Source: Urechis unicinctus (taxonomy: Eukaryota > Annelida > Polychaeta > Xenopneusta > Urechidae). From it: DNA of 64,000 nt. Under the pieces are notes generated by a model. That model made no database searches, was not told the origin of the DNA, and saw nothing but the letters and a program-made list of their open reading frames with translations. This document shows, one piece after another, positions 14,310-26,342 of the stretch (position 1 is its first letter; each line of letters begins with the position of its first letter). Made by a program: the position numbers and the translations under genes. Location: the NCBI GenBank assembly GCA_034190875.2, contig CM067343.1, positions 38,722,161-38,786,160 on the forward strand, read 5' to 3'.

Positions 14310-15094
14310 ACATTAAAACCAACCAGAAATAGCGAGACTGGGATACTATTTCATTCATGGGGCATAGCCGATAACTTTTATTGATTCTTGATCTGATATT
14401 GTGTCGTAATATACTCAGATAAACGTCATCACATTATTCTTTATTTCCATTATTGATGCTATTGATTTGCTGTACAATATGTACTAGTGACCCACGTACA
14501 ACAGCAGCCTCAGACAGCCACGTGTACATTAGTTTTAGAACTGCAATATATCACTAAATTCGTACAGGAGTTATTATCATTAATTAGTTGGTTTGGTATA
14601 GGTTATTTTTCATCACATCAGGATTGTCCGAGGCATGATTTGAAGTTACGAGAGGTAGCAATTGCAGTTGTCTGGCAAAAAAAATCATAGCCAATGTTCC
14701 TACATCAGTTAGGCAATCATCTAAATTGACTTACAGCCCAATTGTTTTTGTGTGGCCAGCGCCAACGCCTAGTAACGCTCTGATAATTGGAATCCATCAT
14801 TAACTATCTTAACTGTTGAATAATCAAACCTGCCAATGTTAGTAAATAGTCTATGATTAGAGATCAATATATCTACACCCCCAATTGTTCATTCTTGCAA
14901 GTGTAGTCTTGTTCCAAATTAGGTCAGATGCAACCCACGACAGAAGCATTTGCGGATAGATGCGCAGCGCAACCGTTCGCACTCCTAAGCAGCTCTGGCG
15001 TGAGCGGGATATAGCAACAGAACGAATCAGAGAAGGGATGATTCAAGGCAGAAGACCTTCAACAAGGATAGCAGGGTTATTGGTTACGTAGCAC

Positions 15095-15346
15095 TTGGTA
15101 GATCATTTCATGCTAATTGTGTGTGTAAGAGACTCGCGTTATCCATGGAACGCCAAGCGTCGACCTTTTTTGCAACTAGGCGTTATAGTGATTAGGCGAT
15201 TATTCACTTATATTCGATTACCTTCCATAAATGGTAAACAGATGCAATATGGTTTAACTCCACATCATGCCCTTAAAGGTATACTCAACTGTAACAAAAC
15301 TTGCATGGGCCTCGATGTACTCGGTCAGTATAGTGGCCGCGTGTGA
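15095..15346 (+). CDS. Unrecognised 83-codon ORF conserved in both tandem units (copy 1)
   Basis: Open frame beginning with a TTG codon, reading VDHFMLIVCVRDSRYP near its start and MGLDVLGQYSGRV at its end, followed by TGA. The matching frame at 24872-25123 in unit 2 has the same length and the same stop. Five codons differ, four of them nonsynonymous, so substitution pattern does not argue for selection. What does stand out is that this ORF sits in a stretch of about 460 bases without any indel between the copies, while the bases just upstream carry several. No domain is recognised and no ATG start is evident, so it would have to be an exon or a relic. Confidence 0.2.
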   Translation: MVDHFMLIVCVRDSRYPWNAKRRPFLQLGVIVIRRLFTYIRLPSINGKQMQYGLTPHHALKGILNCNKTCMGLDVLGQYSGRV

Positions 15347-16761
15347 TTGGTCATTATAGGTAGAGCTGGTGTCATGAGGGGACATGGGATTGTGTATATA
15401 TTGAAGGAGCGCCCACGTTTCGGGAGCTTACCCCCAGAATCCGAAGCGGGTGGACGCCAATATAAGACCGGTTATAACGCGGTGTTGGTATCGTAGTCAA
15501 AATATCTCGTATGCTGTGAAGTCTTGATATATCTGAGTATACTGCTTAGGACTACAGAAGAGAAACACGAAATACCCTCACAACTGCCTGTTTATGCGCT
15601 GTCATTTGTGCTGCTCAAAGCCAGCTAATCACCTCCTTTGTCCCCTAGTATCTCTCCGCACTAGGAGCAATGCTACTTCACCCTCACACCATATAATAGC
15701 GCTCGCATGCATGCAATCACTACAGATTCCGCTATCACATTAACTTAATAAGAGTACACTCGCGCCAAAAATATTTTCACTGAATAGAAAAGCCAAATCA
15801 AATAGTTTTTTAATCTGAGTAGGTATATTAGATTAGATAGCACTGACTCGGATAATATAATACAGCAACGCTACTAACATCCGTAGTGTTTGAGATAACT
15901 GCTCGAGCATAAAGGAATAAATTATTTCTAATTCAATAGGTATCATTAAGCTGTAGTCATGTAAAAGCATATATCGCGGAATGAGTATATATGCTCACTT
16001 TATAGCGCAGGAATACTAATATAATGATATATTATAACCATGCATCAAATAGATAGTGCACAGAAAGGGAATTCATTAAAGGAATAGCAGCGTTGAGAAC
16101 ATGAATAAACATGTTACTGACGTACTGTTGAATACAGTGCGCTGTAGTGTTTTATAAGCATTTCATCGACAGTTCTGTCATCACAGGCTGTAGAGTACAC
16201 GGACAAGCCAGATCTGAACCACCCTGAGAATAATCTTTTCACATCTATGTTTTGACACAACGTAAGGTTGAATAATACAGTTATAAATGATATATAAAGG
16301 GGGCACTTAATGTGTTTAATGGCGATGTAAGGAGTGATAAACTCTAACATTTCTGCCATATGGCATTTCTAAGTGATACATTGCCTAGTGAGGGACGACA
16401 AAAGATGTTGTTAACGTGGTTATCATCTGCGAAGAAATCATGAGGTTGAGATATACCACGCTGAGGTATGTCTCGTTGGATTTATCAGCTTATTTTTCGT
16501 TGGCTTTATTAAACAAAGCGAGGTTCCGTGGGTGGTTACATATTACAGACGTTGATGCATGTTCAACTAGATTGCTTATGGAGAAGACCTTTAGGGAACA
16601 GAGAATATTTCAAAGCAGCGGAACACTGGGCAGGATTGGTTCAAGCTGTGTTATTAACATGAAATGTAGCAGCATATTACATGTGGCTGCTAACATTTGG
16701 TTAATTACAGAGCAGCTAACGCGACATTAGACAAGGATGTGAGTGTAATCACTTTTCATAG

Positions 16762-17130
16762 GGTGGACGAGACTCATTCACTGACGCCTTCAAGCCTACA
16801 GTAATTGTAAGCGGTGATGTCTTTAAGCCTTTAGTCATTATCAGCAATGGGGCCTTTGAGCCTATAGTCATTGTAAGCACAGGTACCTTTTACGCGTTAT
16901 ACGCCAACAGCTTCACCTGCAAGGCTGTGAGAACATTGCCTTGCTTATGATATTTCATTGCATGTTTCCTCCTCTGACAGTGCACTTTACTAGAACAAAA
17001 TGGAGGGCACGAAATATCGCGCCAGATCGACGAGCGACAATCCCCAAGAGAGTCTACTGTGTGCCCAATGCTGTCATTGAAAAATTGCGCATCGCCTATC
17101 GTTTATAGTTATGGAATAATATGGCTATGA
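16762..17130 (+). pseudogene. Copy-1 version of an exon pair with 11-residue repeats
   Basis: A frame open from 16762 contains three 33-base units (16786-16884) read in phase, then a donor-like GTGAGA at 16927, a 54-base intron-sized gap ending in the strong acceptor TTTCCTCCTCTGACAG (ending 16980), and an open frame from TGC at 16981 reading LLEQNGGHEISRQIDERQ. Joining is phase 0. Relative to unit 2 one A is missing in a run at about 17085, so the end of the second segment changes frame and runs on to TGA at 17128-17130. The unit 2 copy is at 26343-26696. Confidence 0.25.
16786..16884 (+). repeat. Three 33-bp tandem units coding 11-residue repeats (copy 1)
   Basis: Units at 16786-16818, 16819-16851 and 16852-16884. 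In the open frame they read AFKPTVIVSGD, VFKPLVIISNG and AFEPIVIVSTG: Phe, Pro, Val/Ile-Val/Ile and Ser sit at fixed positions. Differences among the units are mostly conservative at the amino-acid level. The same trimer is in unit 2. Confidence 0.8.
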
Positions 17131-17333
17131 ATACGTGGCAGAATAAATGAACCATGAACAAGAAGGGAAACATTTGCTGCATGTTACACATTGGTTGTAT
17201 TACGAATCAGTTGCGTTTTAGAATATTCCCATGCAGAAATATCTACAAAACGTCCAACATATGTCCATATGTTCATAGACTCAGACCGAAAAAGGAAGCC
17301 AGTTTCGGGAGGCTTCCATGGTCCGGGTGCTAG

Positions 17334-17567
17334 AAGATAAGATCCAAATCGTCCGTGTCGAAGCAAGGTAAAGTGTCCCTGGAGAGACTTTGAAAAAGAG
17401 AAGTAGCAATGTTAAGTACTTCATGAAATGATTATCGTTTAACTGCCACATACATATATTAACTTTACATCAAATCAATTAAATTTGTGAATTATTTACA
17501 GCTTATAGAAGTATTGGATGTAGATGAACAAGAGAGAGACATGCAAGATATGGATGTCTCCATGTAA
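17334..17567 (+). pseudogene. Broken copy of the LARLRKREVAM / LIEVL exon pair
   Basis: This is the unit 1 counterpart of the intact exon pair at 26922-27155. It carries an in-frame TGA at 17391-17393 and its donor is destroyed: where unit 2 has ATG followed by GTAAGT, unit 1 has ATG followed by TTAAGT (17409-17417). The acceptor before CTT at 17502 (TGTGAATTATTTACAG) and the terminal frame LIEVLDVDEQERDMQDMDVSM with TAA at 17565-17567 are preserved. This reads as loss of function in copy 1 by two independent hits. Confidence 0.45.
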
Positions 17568-17866
17568 GCTGAACACAGAGACACTGCCACTCAGTATTGT
17601 CAATTAGACTTCAGGCGGACTCCCACAAGGACCTGCCTCTCAGGCCAATTTTAAGGCCAAGCCATTGGTAAAGAGTAAGCAAAGTTGAGCCATTGTAAGT
17701 AAATCTCAATTTCGGTGTAAGCAAATTTGACTTAGAGGAGTGGAAGCAGTATCTTCATGCAAAGAGCTTTGTAAGTATCAAACTCTCAATGAATTAACGG
17801 GGGGGGAGTAGTAGGACAGAGAGGAGGATTGTGCGACATTTGACTTAGGAAGAAGATTTGTCATAA

Positions 17867-17893
17867 GAAGAAGAAGAAGAAGAGAAGAAGAAG
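17867..17893. repeat. Short (GAA)n, unit 1
   Basis: About 27 bases of GAA repeats at the site where unit 2 carries a homopurine array of nearly 200 bases (27487-27680). Confidence 0.95.
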
Positions 17894-18002
17894 TCACTCA
17901 CTTGTGCACAGCTTGTCTATCGCAATCACTGTACCCGTATCAGTGTATACATGCCGGATATTGTTGCCCCCGATATGACTATTGTAGACAGTAGACAACC
18001 AT

Positions 18003-18111
18003 TTAATTTGACTCACTCAAATCAGCCATCACTTTTTGTTCCAAAGGAATTTCCTGACAGCACACGCATTTAGTGACAGTGAGCATTTGCGTGCAGATAG
18101 GGCAAGTGCAC
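18003..18111 (-). CDS. Cys-rich candidate terminal exon (copy 1)
   Basis: On the minus strand a strong acceptor (GTATTCTTTCAG) is followed by a 35-codon frame, opening CTCPICTQMLTVTKC and continuing with a C-x-C-C group, then a charged tail ending MADLSESN and TAA (18003-18005). The C-x-C-x2-C...C-x-C-C spacing resembles a small zinc-binding or disulfide knuckle. The same exon, the same length and with every Cys retained, is at 27861-27969. Three of four differences between the copies are nonsynonymous. The family is not recognised, and the partner exon upstream on the minus strand was not found. Confidence 0.35.
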
Positions 18112-18776
18112 CTGAAAGAATACAATAGCATTCGTCACATAATAATATTTCAACAGGACTTTTTCAAGTAACATAACATTTTTTAAATCGTCTGACATAG
18201 CATTATTGTCATTGCTCCTTGGTGGAGATCAGAATAATTTTATTGTGGTATAGCTATTCAACATGTAAAGTGGCCTAAGTTGTGGATATGTGTGCATCCA
18301 TCAATAAAATAACCTTTCAGCGTTGTATGGGTCTGAATAACCCAGTAAAGAAGTTAACATTTAGATACGCGGATTACTTTCTAAACGTTAAACACTGAAA
18401 CGTGAATGATTATCGACACAATATGCACGATAGCGGAGCGGAAGAGGTGCCCAGTAGAGCTTTAATTATCTATACCTAGTGACTAGTCTAGCCATGTCGT
18501 CCTTGAATATGACACTGAGCATATGGCCGGATGGAGAAACAAGGCCAGGTCGCTTTGCTTAGCGTCTTGCCCGCACAACGCATTAGGACGCAAATGATTT
18601 AGAAAAATCTCACAATCTAGAAAGATGAAAGATTGTTTTAACTGGATCTTCTCAATAGGTTAACAATAACATGTATTAGCAATATATGCAATAAGATCCG
18701 ACGACGTCCAATATGAAATGTAGATGATCAAGCTCTATATAACACAAGGAGGCCCCTACCAGAAGATGATTTTCAG

Positions 18777-19008
18777 TTGTGCACATTTTTTCTTCAACGT
18801 CACGTAGGTACGCTAGAAAGGGTTCCGATGTCATTACTGGCTAGCCTGAAAATCAAAGGCTATACATGTGTGGAAACAGAAATTGAAGGCTATCCTACTG
18901 TTGATGTAAGTTTGATTGTGTTTGGCTTTGGTTGAAGAGGTGGAACGTACGACAACACCTTCCCATAAGGTGTTCATTGTTCTTACTTGATTTCAGGCGG
19001 TTGCCTGA
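18777..19008 (+). CDS. Candidate 3' end of a gene, two exons, intact in unit 1
   Basis: Exon 18777-18905 follows acceptor GATGATTTTCAG and ends at a consensus GTAAGT donor (18906-18911). It is open for 43 codons in phase 0: LCTFFLQRHVGTLERVPMSL near its start and ETEIEGYPTVD at its end. After a 91-base intron ending CTTGATTTCAG, the next segment adds Ala-Val-Ala and stops at TGA 19006-19008. Codon use and composition look like protein. In unit 2 the acceptor region is deleted and a 5-base deletion shifts the frame. Function is unknown. It lies about 540 bases upstream of a THAP relic, but nothing shows they belong to one gene. Confidence 0.4.
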
Positions 19009-19098
19009 AGATATGGTGCTGTCGATTGCTGGAAGGCATTAACAAAATGAATGCATTTTGTTCATGCCATTGCATGCATACCCAATCTTTCCTTGCAG

Positions 19099-19239
19099 AC
19101 TGCCGCGTTAGCTTTGTGTGAAGACCTACAAATGGTTTTGCTACCGTGTGCGATTACTTGTGATATGTACGCTGACCGGAAATTCAGAATAGCTCCTCTG
19201 GGGCAAACAAAATGTAGTATCAATCTTTCTAAAAAATAG
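19099..19239 (+). CDS. Exon-like ORF after TTCCTTGCAG, disagrees with unit 2 copy
   Basis: Acceptor-like TCTTTCCTTGCAG ends at 19098. The downstream frame is open to TAG at 19237-19239 and includes LCEDLQMVLLPCAITCDMY. The homologous site in unit 2 (28885) has 17 extra bases just after the acceptor and another small indel, so the open frame there is a different one. At most one of the two readings can be ancestral. Confidence 0.15.
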   Translation, partial: TAALALCEDLQMVLLPCAITCDMYADRKFRIAPLGQTKCSINLSKK

Positions 19240-19547
19240 TTGAATTATAACCAAAGGACAGCCACAGCCTGCATTCTAGCTACTTATTTAAGTGCCTATC
19301 GCATGGTTAAAGGTACTTTGCTGAAATCAATTCATCACGTGATCAATAAGCTCAAACCGGTCTATAACCGTCGCCAAAAGTTAAAACATAATGTCTGTTC
19401 ACAATAGCGCGCTCGACGATCTCTACAGCAGACATAATATAGGTCAGACCCAGGCGTGTGACGTCAACTGATGCAGCTCCCGTTCTCAGATAGTTCCACG
19501 ATGTTTACATTGCACTTTGTCGGAGTTCGTCTCTCTTCTTTTGATAT

Positions 19548-19935
19548 TTGATCGTTTTCAGCCGTCATGTGACCGGTCAAACACGGTGGTTAATCGTTTT
19601 TGTGTTGGGTTGCTCGCGTACCAATCTGGATGGCGCGAGCTTGTTCAAGTTTCCTGTTAAGGACGATTTAAAGAACCATTGGACTGGCCAGGTACTACGA
19701 TCGCGACACAAATGCCGAAATGGCCGGGCCCGGGCAAGTAGGTCTACTTATCTGTGTGCTCAGTTCATTAAACCGAGGGATGTTTTGAACAGGCATCGAA
19801 ATTTAGTGAAGAGCCCGTTAAGATAGCACGTTGTAAGCTGGTCTTGAAGACAGGTGCTTAGCCTACTCTTTTCGCGAAGGCCCCTGTTGTCAGGCCAGGA
19901 AGAAAGGATGGTGAGACAAATGCTCCTCTGCCCAA
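19548..19935 (+). pseudogene. THAP-type zinc-finger segment, decayed (copy 1)
   Basis: THAP domains are DNA-binding C2CH zinc fingers found in animal transcription factors and P-element and related transposases. This frame contains GCSRTNLDGASLFKFP followed by KDDLKNHW, which matches the family pattern of a Cys, then S-[LF]-x-[RK]-FP-K-D and a conserved Trp. Further on, STYLCAQFIKPRD corresponds to the closing C-x2-H-F segment, but the His is missing. The Trp usually found about ten residues earlier is replaced by Cys, and the first Cys of the finger is only reachable by a one-base shift (TGTGTTGGG, about 19601-19609). Downstream, in another frame, is LVLKTGA then stop then PTLFAKAPVVRPG, corresponding to the AVPT-like box after THAP domains. 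It is therefore a frameshifted relic. Domain identity is fairly sure; whether the source was a host gene or a transposon is not. Confidence 0.6.
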
Positions 19936-20804
19936 GAACAATAGACCTGCATAGGCTTCAATTGCTTGATTAACCATTCCCTACAAATGCTGGTAATCTT
20001 CTATGAGGGAATGGATGCCAGACAAGTACCATTCTTATAATATAATTTGTTGCTTATTACAGTGCACCTCCATTGTTGTGTTTGTATATACTGAATTAAC
20101 TGTCTGTATGCACTATATCTGAAACGCCTGTAAAATAACAATGTGACATTGTTGATTTATCCATGTATCAATGTTTGTATTGTCATACCGGTTTCAGTAA
20201 GTGTAATGAAATTGTTAATAATGACTGCCAGCCTCTGCACATATCCTTCACCTTTGTACATCAATATCTGAAATGAGCCCGTGTTGTAGTCCGCAGGAGA
20301 AATATGCCACTTGCAAGGTCTAAGGGTTCACACAGATTGGTCTGAAAACTGGATGCTTGGTAATGCAACCAATAGAAATGGGACAATTCTCTTGGGAGGG
20401 CATGACTCAAGGAATCTCCACACAACATTCTTCTACCTCTACCATCGGTTGGCGGCGGCCATGCAAACACCTGTAATATGAAGTAGTGATGAGGATATGA
20501 ATGTATGTAATTAGTAATGACATAATGTATGGCAATAATATGTTAATTATATATGTACCGACCTTTCCATAATCAAAGAAAGACTATGAGTGTTATCTGG
20601 CTGGTTGTATTTGTCTGCATGTGCCTTTTCGTGTGCTTGTGTTTGTGCATAGAATTGGCTTTACATTTGGTACATAATCTATGCGAGCTAATGTTGGTCC
20701 CGATTCCTGGTCTAGAGTTGTACCACAGCTATTCAGATGATCTTTTATGCAAACTTGATGTAATATGTAATACATCAACGTTGAACCGGATTGTATGTGA
20801 CAAA

Positions 20805-22334
20805 ATGGCTTTGGCTGGGATATCCAGACAATCCATTGGATAAGCTGTGCAATAAAGCATAGCCACCGGCTTTTACACTAGAGCCTTAATGTCGAACCTT
20901 TTACTGCGAGGTGTAGTGGATGCATTTGTTAGCAATGTCTAGTCATACGAGCCTCAGTGAAAAATGAGTCATACACATTAGGCGAAGCCAACCATCAAAT
21001 AGCCACTTTTCATAGCATTCCCATCAGGTTTGTTAATAAAAATGATAACAATAATAACAATGAAAATGAATAATGGTCGTATATAGCGCAACTATTTCAA
21101 ACATATACTTGACAAAGGTAGCGTTAAGCTGGCTTTCTCAATCTAATGATTTAATAGACTACAGCGAGAGAAAAGAGTGTGAAGGGAGAGGGGAGGGGGA
21201 ACGAGAGAGAAGGAGAGAGCGATAAAGTGAGAAATAGAGAAAATGAGAGGGGGGAGAGACAGAGAAATCCCGCTTGCGATTATTTTCAGGTTATTGTTGT
21301 TCGGATCTTATTTTCGAGCTTCTGCGTCTAGTAGGAATTTTATCATATCAACGTGCCTTATGCTCAGCTATCATAACCAATCTCTAAATAACTTTCGGTG
21401 AGTTTCAATGCAGCACAAATTTAACGCAGTTAAAATTGATACGATTTTAACTGTATATTATTACGCTGTAAAAATAGAGGTTTTGGTCTTTGATTGTGAA
21501 AAGCAGGCATAGGACGTTCACGGGTTATTTAGTGTTGTAGTACTGCAAATCCAATGGCATACATTTTTTTATACAACTTTGATGAAAGGGGCATCTGATG
21601 ATTGCAGTAGTGAGGCTCCATTTGCCGGGGTCATAACAATTGAATTTCATGGTGAACTAACCAAGGGACGGATTGCGTTTAGCGGGTGATCTGCAATATA
21701 CGAAACAGATCGCAATTAGATTGCTTCACAAGAAATACAAGCATAGAAGAATAAGAATATTGTCGTGTCTGCATTTTGGATAATATCTTCTATTGTCAAG
21801 CTGCCCATGTTAGCGGTGGCAGCTATTAAAACCAGAGGAACTTCCTTCCATATCACTATTAAGTGCGCTATTAGATGTCTGTTGGACAATGTAAAATGAT
21901 TGATTCAGTCGGTCGGCAAAGTGATTTGTGGTGCCAACATAGTAATCTATTGCATGTATGATCACAAGACTGCGACGTAATCGGGGTTTTTCTTACGTAC
22001 ATTGGGAAATCAAATTTATATACCGTGCAATAATCTTCCGGTACATTACCAGAGAAAGTATATCGTTATCGTCATATTACACAAAGCTTAAGTGATAGTT
22101 GTTTCTAACAAGGGATAAGATTCATGGATGCATGGCTTTGATAACGGCGGATACATAGCGGCACGGCATAGCAGGAGAAAACATAACCAAACCACGTACC
22201 AACTTTTCACACGTGCGACGAAATAGCTTGCATTTCACCTTGTGTTTTCATGAATTTATTTCGCACATATGGTAATGTTCAAAAGACCATGGAAGCGGCC
22301 TGCAATACACCCTTGTTGTCCCGATGTTAATTTA
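20805..22334. other. Private central segment of tandem unit 1
   Basis: About 1.5 kb between the left and right blocks of unit 1 with no similarity by eye to the 2.5-kb segment at the same place in unit 2. It includes a purine-rich GA tract (about 21170-21268). No exon or RNA gene is supported; a 68-codon minus ORF at 22256-22462 is unremarkable. Confidence 0.6.
21170..21268. repeat. Degenerate GA/GGGA purine-rich tract
   Basis: Nearly pure purine on the plus strand with GAGA, GGGGAG and GAAA words over about 100 bases. Confidence 0.9.
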
Positions 22335-22614
22335 AGTATAAAAACCAGCAATAACTGCGTCGATGGAGTGAAATTAGTGTGCTTGAATAACGTTTTATGA
22401 CACTGTGGCAGTATCTCTATTTTGTTGGAACGTTTCTCATAGCACAAAGACAATATAAACAATTACATCGACGGATTACGTCAGCTAAAATGGTTTACAG
22501 ATTACCAGAAGGTAGAGTAGTAGGGCGGATGTATTATCATCTTGATGATGAATAACGTAATATTGATAAAGGTTCCATTGATGGATACATTCGTCGTCCA
22601 TTATATTTCAAATA

Positions 22615-22767
22615 GAAGCTGTATCATTTGACTTTTCACCTAAATGCGTATCTGTCGCAATCGATATAGTCCCAGTTACTACCGCCATATCTGGTTCGTT
22701 CTATCTCTCAATAATTAGCCTAATTACTGTAATAAGATCTGTATTGCTTGCTTCATGGTCAACGTAA
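22615..22767 (+). CDS. 50-codon ORF in right block (copy 1)
   Basis: Frame reading EAVSFDFSPKCVSV, then a hydrophobic run including SGSFYLSIISLITVIRSVLL, ending SWST and TAA. The copy at 33295-33447 has the same length with three substitutions, two nonsynonymous (Ser to Thr, Ala to Thr) and one synonymous. The upstream context in copy 1 is frameshifted relative to copy 2. A membrane-inserted segment is possible, but no family is recognised. Confidence 0.2.
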   Translation, partial: EAVSFDFSPKCVSVAIDIVPVTTAISGSFYLSIISLITVIRSVLLASWST

Positions 22768-24871
22768 TGTTTCTGGGATCTGTTTAACTCAAAAGATTAA
22801 CTGTGAACATATTGAATTATTTGATTCAGTGTTTGGATATTGCAGGCTAATGCACTCTTATGAAACAATAGTGAATTGTTCTCGTAGTAACAGCCCTGGC
22901 TCACGGGTCAATTACTGAACATAATTACATGACTGGCTTCCATACAATTACCAGTTTGTGAGTTGGCCTTGAAATACATGGAGAGGAGAGGAGAACAAAA
23001 AATATTCTTCTTTGTATGTATGTCTATCTTCTAACCGATGTATCATTTAGCTTGTCCCACACGGTGCGATCAGTATCAAATGCTAGTTCTTCGTTATGGG
23101 AACAGTATTGGGTCAAATATTTATCACACTAACCAAATCAAAAGCCACGTATATGGGCGAATATAACGTACAGAGAATAGGCAGCCAAGCCCGTAAAGTT
23201 GTTTGTATACGCCCAGCATTCATTGTAGCTGAGCGTTTATGCTCATAAACCTAGCAATCGTTTTGCACGCCATCTTATCATTATATCGTCACGCCACACA
23301 AAACTAGCAAACCGACAGGAATATAGATAAATAAATCAACACGCATCATATTGCTATCGTCAATAGGTACTGACATAGATTTAGCAAGCAATGGAGAGTC
23401 ATCGTCTAGCATGGGTCACTACACGATGCAAATATTTCACATTTAATATTACACGGCTAATATATTTGGAAGCCGGATATATGCGTAAAAATATGTTTTA
23501 AACAAATATGAGATATTGGCTGTTATGTTCTCTCGTTGTATTCTTACCTACATTAGTATTTTTGGTCTATTGATTCAACGTTCTGTTCCGGCATATATGG
23601 CCACAAAACACATGATATAAATCAATTATTATGCTCGTAAAGCGTGTTGCCATTCTACTTATTTAAATGCCTTCTGCTGCTCACGTTTGCTGGCATGGTA
23701 AATGACTACTTGGCAGTGTTACCTTAGCCCATAGCTGCATCGATTTCCCACCATGCCAGACAGATTGCATGCCGGCCTGGGAAGCCGGGTAAAGCAGCAC
23801 GTGCTGAGAATAGTCTCGCTAATGAGAATCCAATTATATTGATTCGTTTTATATCAGTCTGCTTTGAAGAGGACACTGTTTTCAATGGCAGAATCCAAAA
23901 ACAGTTTCAAAAGATTTTGATTTTGAATCTAAGCAACCATCATACTATGATGCTCTTCAAAGAGAAACTCATCTATAAATAGGGATGGGGGACGGGTAAC
24001 GATCGCAAAATTGAATTTTGAAGATATTGCCCACATTTTATTATATGAGTGATGTGCAAAAGACACAGGAAACATTACAAACCAGAAGAAGCAAGACTGG
24101 GATACTATTTCATTCATGGGGCATAGCCGATAACTTTCATTGATTCTTGATCTGATATTGTGTCGTAAGGGTTATCACCCACAATATACTCAGATAAACG
24201 TCATCACATTATTCTTTATTTCCATAATTGATGCTATTGATTTGCTGTACAATATGTACTAGTGACCCACGTACAACAGCAGATTCAGACAGCCACATGT
24301 ACATTAGTTTTAGAACTGCAATATATCACTACATTCATCACATCAGGATTGTCCGAGGCATGAATTGAAGTTACGCGAGGTAGCAATTGCAGTTGTCTGG
24401 CAAAAAAATTCATAGCCAATGTTCCTACATCAGTTAGGCAATCATCTAAATTTACTTACAGCCCAATTGTTTTTGTGTGGCCAGCGCCAACGCCTAGTAA
24501 TGCTCTGATAATTGGAATCCATCATTAACTATATAGAATGTACACTTAACTGTTGAATAATCAAACCTGCCAATGTTAGTAAATAGTCTATGAATAGATC
24601 AATATATCTACACCGCCCAAATTATCAGCACGATTCATTCTTGCAAGTGACTATTCAAATAGCACATCTTGTTCCAAATTAGGTCAGATGCAACCCACGA
24701 CAGAAGCATTTGCGGATAGATGCGCAGCGCAACCGTTTAAGTTCGCACTCCTAAGCAGCTCTGGCGTGAGCGGGATATAGCAACAGAACGAATCAGAGAA
24801 GGGATGATGGTCAAGACAGAAGACCTTCAGTGACAAGGATTATCAGCAGGGTGATTGGTTACGTAGCAATC

Positions 24872-25123
24872 TTGGTAGATCATTTCATGCTAATTGTGTG
24901 TGTAAGGGACTCGCGTTATCCATGGAACGCCAAGCGTCGACCTGTTTTGCAACTAGGCGTTATAGTGATTAGGCGATATTTCACTTATATTCGATTACCT
25001 TCCATAAATGGTAAACAGATGCAATATGGTTTAACTCCACATCATGCCCTTAAAGGTATACTCCACTGTAACATAACTTGCATGGGCCTCGATGTACTCG
25101 GTCAGTATAGTGGCCGCGTGTGA
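24872..25123 (+). CDS. Unrecognised 83-codon ORF conserved in both tandem units (copy 2)
   Basis: Same frame, length and stop as 15095-15346, with F/V, L/Y, N/H and K/I replacements and one synonymous change. Here the frame extends a further 14 codons upstream to an ATG at 24830. That extension is not shared with unit 1, where indels interrupt it. Confidence 0.2.
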   Translation: MVDHFMLIVCVRDSRYPWNAKRRPVLQLGVIVIRRYFTYIRLPSINGKQMQYGLTPHHALKGILHCNITCMGLDVLGQYSGRV

Positions 25124-26342
25124 TTGGTCATTATAGGTAGAGCTGGTGTCATGAGAGGACATGGGATTGTGTATATATTGAAGGAGCGCCCACGTTTCGG
25201 GAGCTTACCCCCAGGATCCGAAGCGGGTGGACGCCAATATAAGACCGGCTATAACGCGGTGTTGGTATCGTAGTCAAAACATCTCGTATGCTGTGAAGTC
25301 TTGATATATCTGAGTATACTGCTCAGGCCACTACAGAAGAGAAACACGAAATACCCTCACAACTGCCTGTTTATGCGCTGTCATTTGTGCTGCTAAAAGC
25401 CAGCTAATCTCACCTCCTTTGTCCCCTAGTAGCTCTCCGCACTAAGAGCAATGTGCTACTTCACCCTCACACCATATAATAGCGCTTGCATGCAATCACT
25501 ACAGATTCCGCTATGTTAACTATACACTAGACGCAGATAAGAAAAGGTTGCTATATAATACTCTGGAGGGGTGCATATCGAGCATGGGATCAACATTTCT
25601 GTCATCACAGGCTGTAGAGTACACGGACAAGCCAGTTCCTTTTTATCTGCAACCAATGAAAATAGCCCTGCAATAGAATAATCTTCTCACATCTACGACA
25701 TTCGTTTTGACACAAACAAGCTATAGGAAACCATCACTCAGCCAAGATAATACAGTTATAAATGATATATCAAGGGGGCACTTAATTTAATGTTAATGCA
25801 TAATGGCGATGTAATGGAGTGATAAACTGTAACATTTCTGCCATATGGCATTTCCAAGTGATTATGAACATTACCTAGTGAGAGACGACAACCAGAGATG
25901 ATAATGTTAACGCTGTCAATAATATTTAACACGAGCTCACTGTTAAAGCGTTTGAGTATCAGGAGCTCCTTCTTAGGTTGTACATACGTAGGTTCGAAAC
26001 GTTTGGTGGTTATCATCTGCGAAGAAATCATGAGGTTGAGATATACCACGCTGAGGTATGTCTCGTTGGATTTATCAGCTTATTTTTCGTTGGCTTTATT
26101 ATACAAAGCGAGGATCCGTGGGTGTTACAGACGTTGATGCATGTTCAATTAGATTGCTTATGGAGAAGTCCTTAGGGAACAGAGAATATTTCAAAGCAGC
26201 GGAACACCGGTCAGGATTGGTTCAAGCTGTGTTATTAACATGAAATGTAGCAGCATATTACATGTGGCTGCTAACATTTGGTTGATTACAGAGCAGCTAA
26301 CGCGACATAAGACAAGGATGTGAGTGTAATCACTTTTCATAG

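Larger units (their letters stand above)
14310..24081 (+). repeat. Tandem duplication, unit 1
   Basis: First of two head-to-tail units. Left block 14310-20804 matches 24072-30516 and right block 22335-24081 matches 33018-34732. By eye, substitutions are a few per cent, with many indels of 2-50 bases. The unit starts at ACATTAAAACC (about 14310) and ends at ACATTACAAACC (about 24072-24083); the same word closes unit 2 (about 34721-34732), so the junction lies in near-identical 12-base words. Also conserved in both left blocks is a 69-base acceptor-bounded frame at 14622-14690 (24347-24415 in unit 2) reading DCPRHDLKLREVAIAVVWQ, with D/E as the only coding change before the final lysine. Confidence 0.95.
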
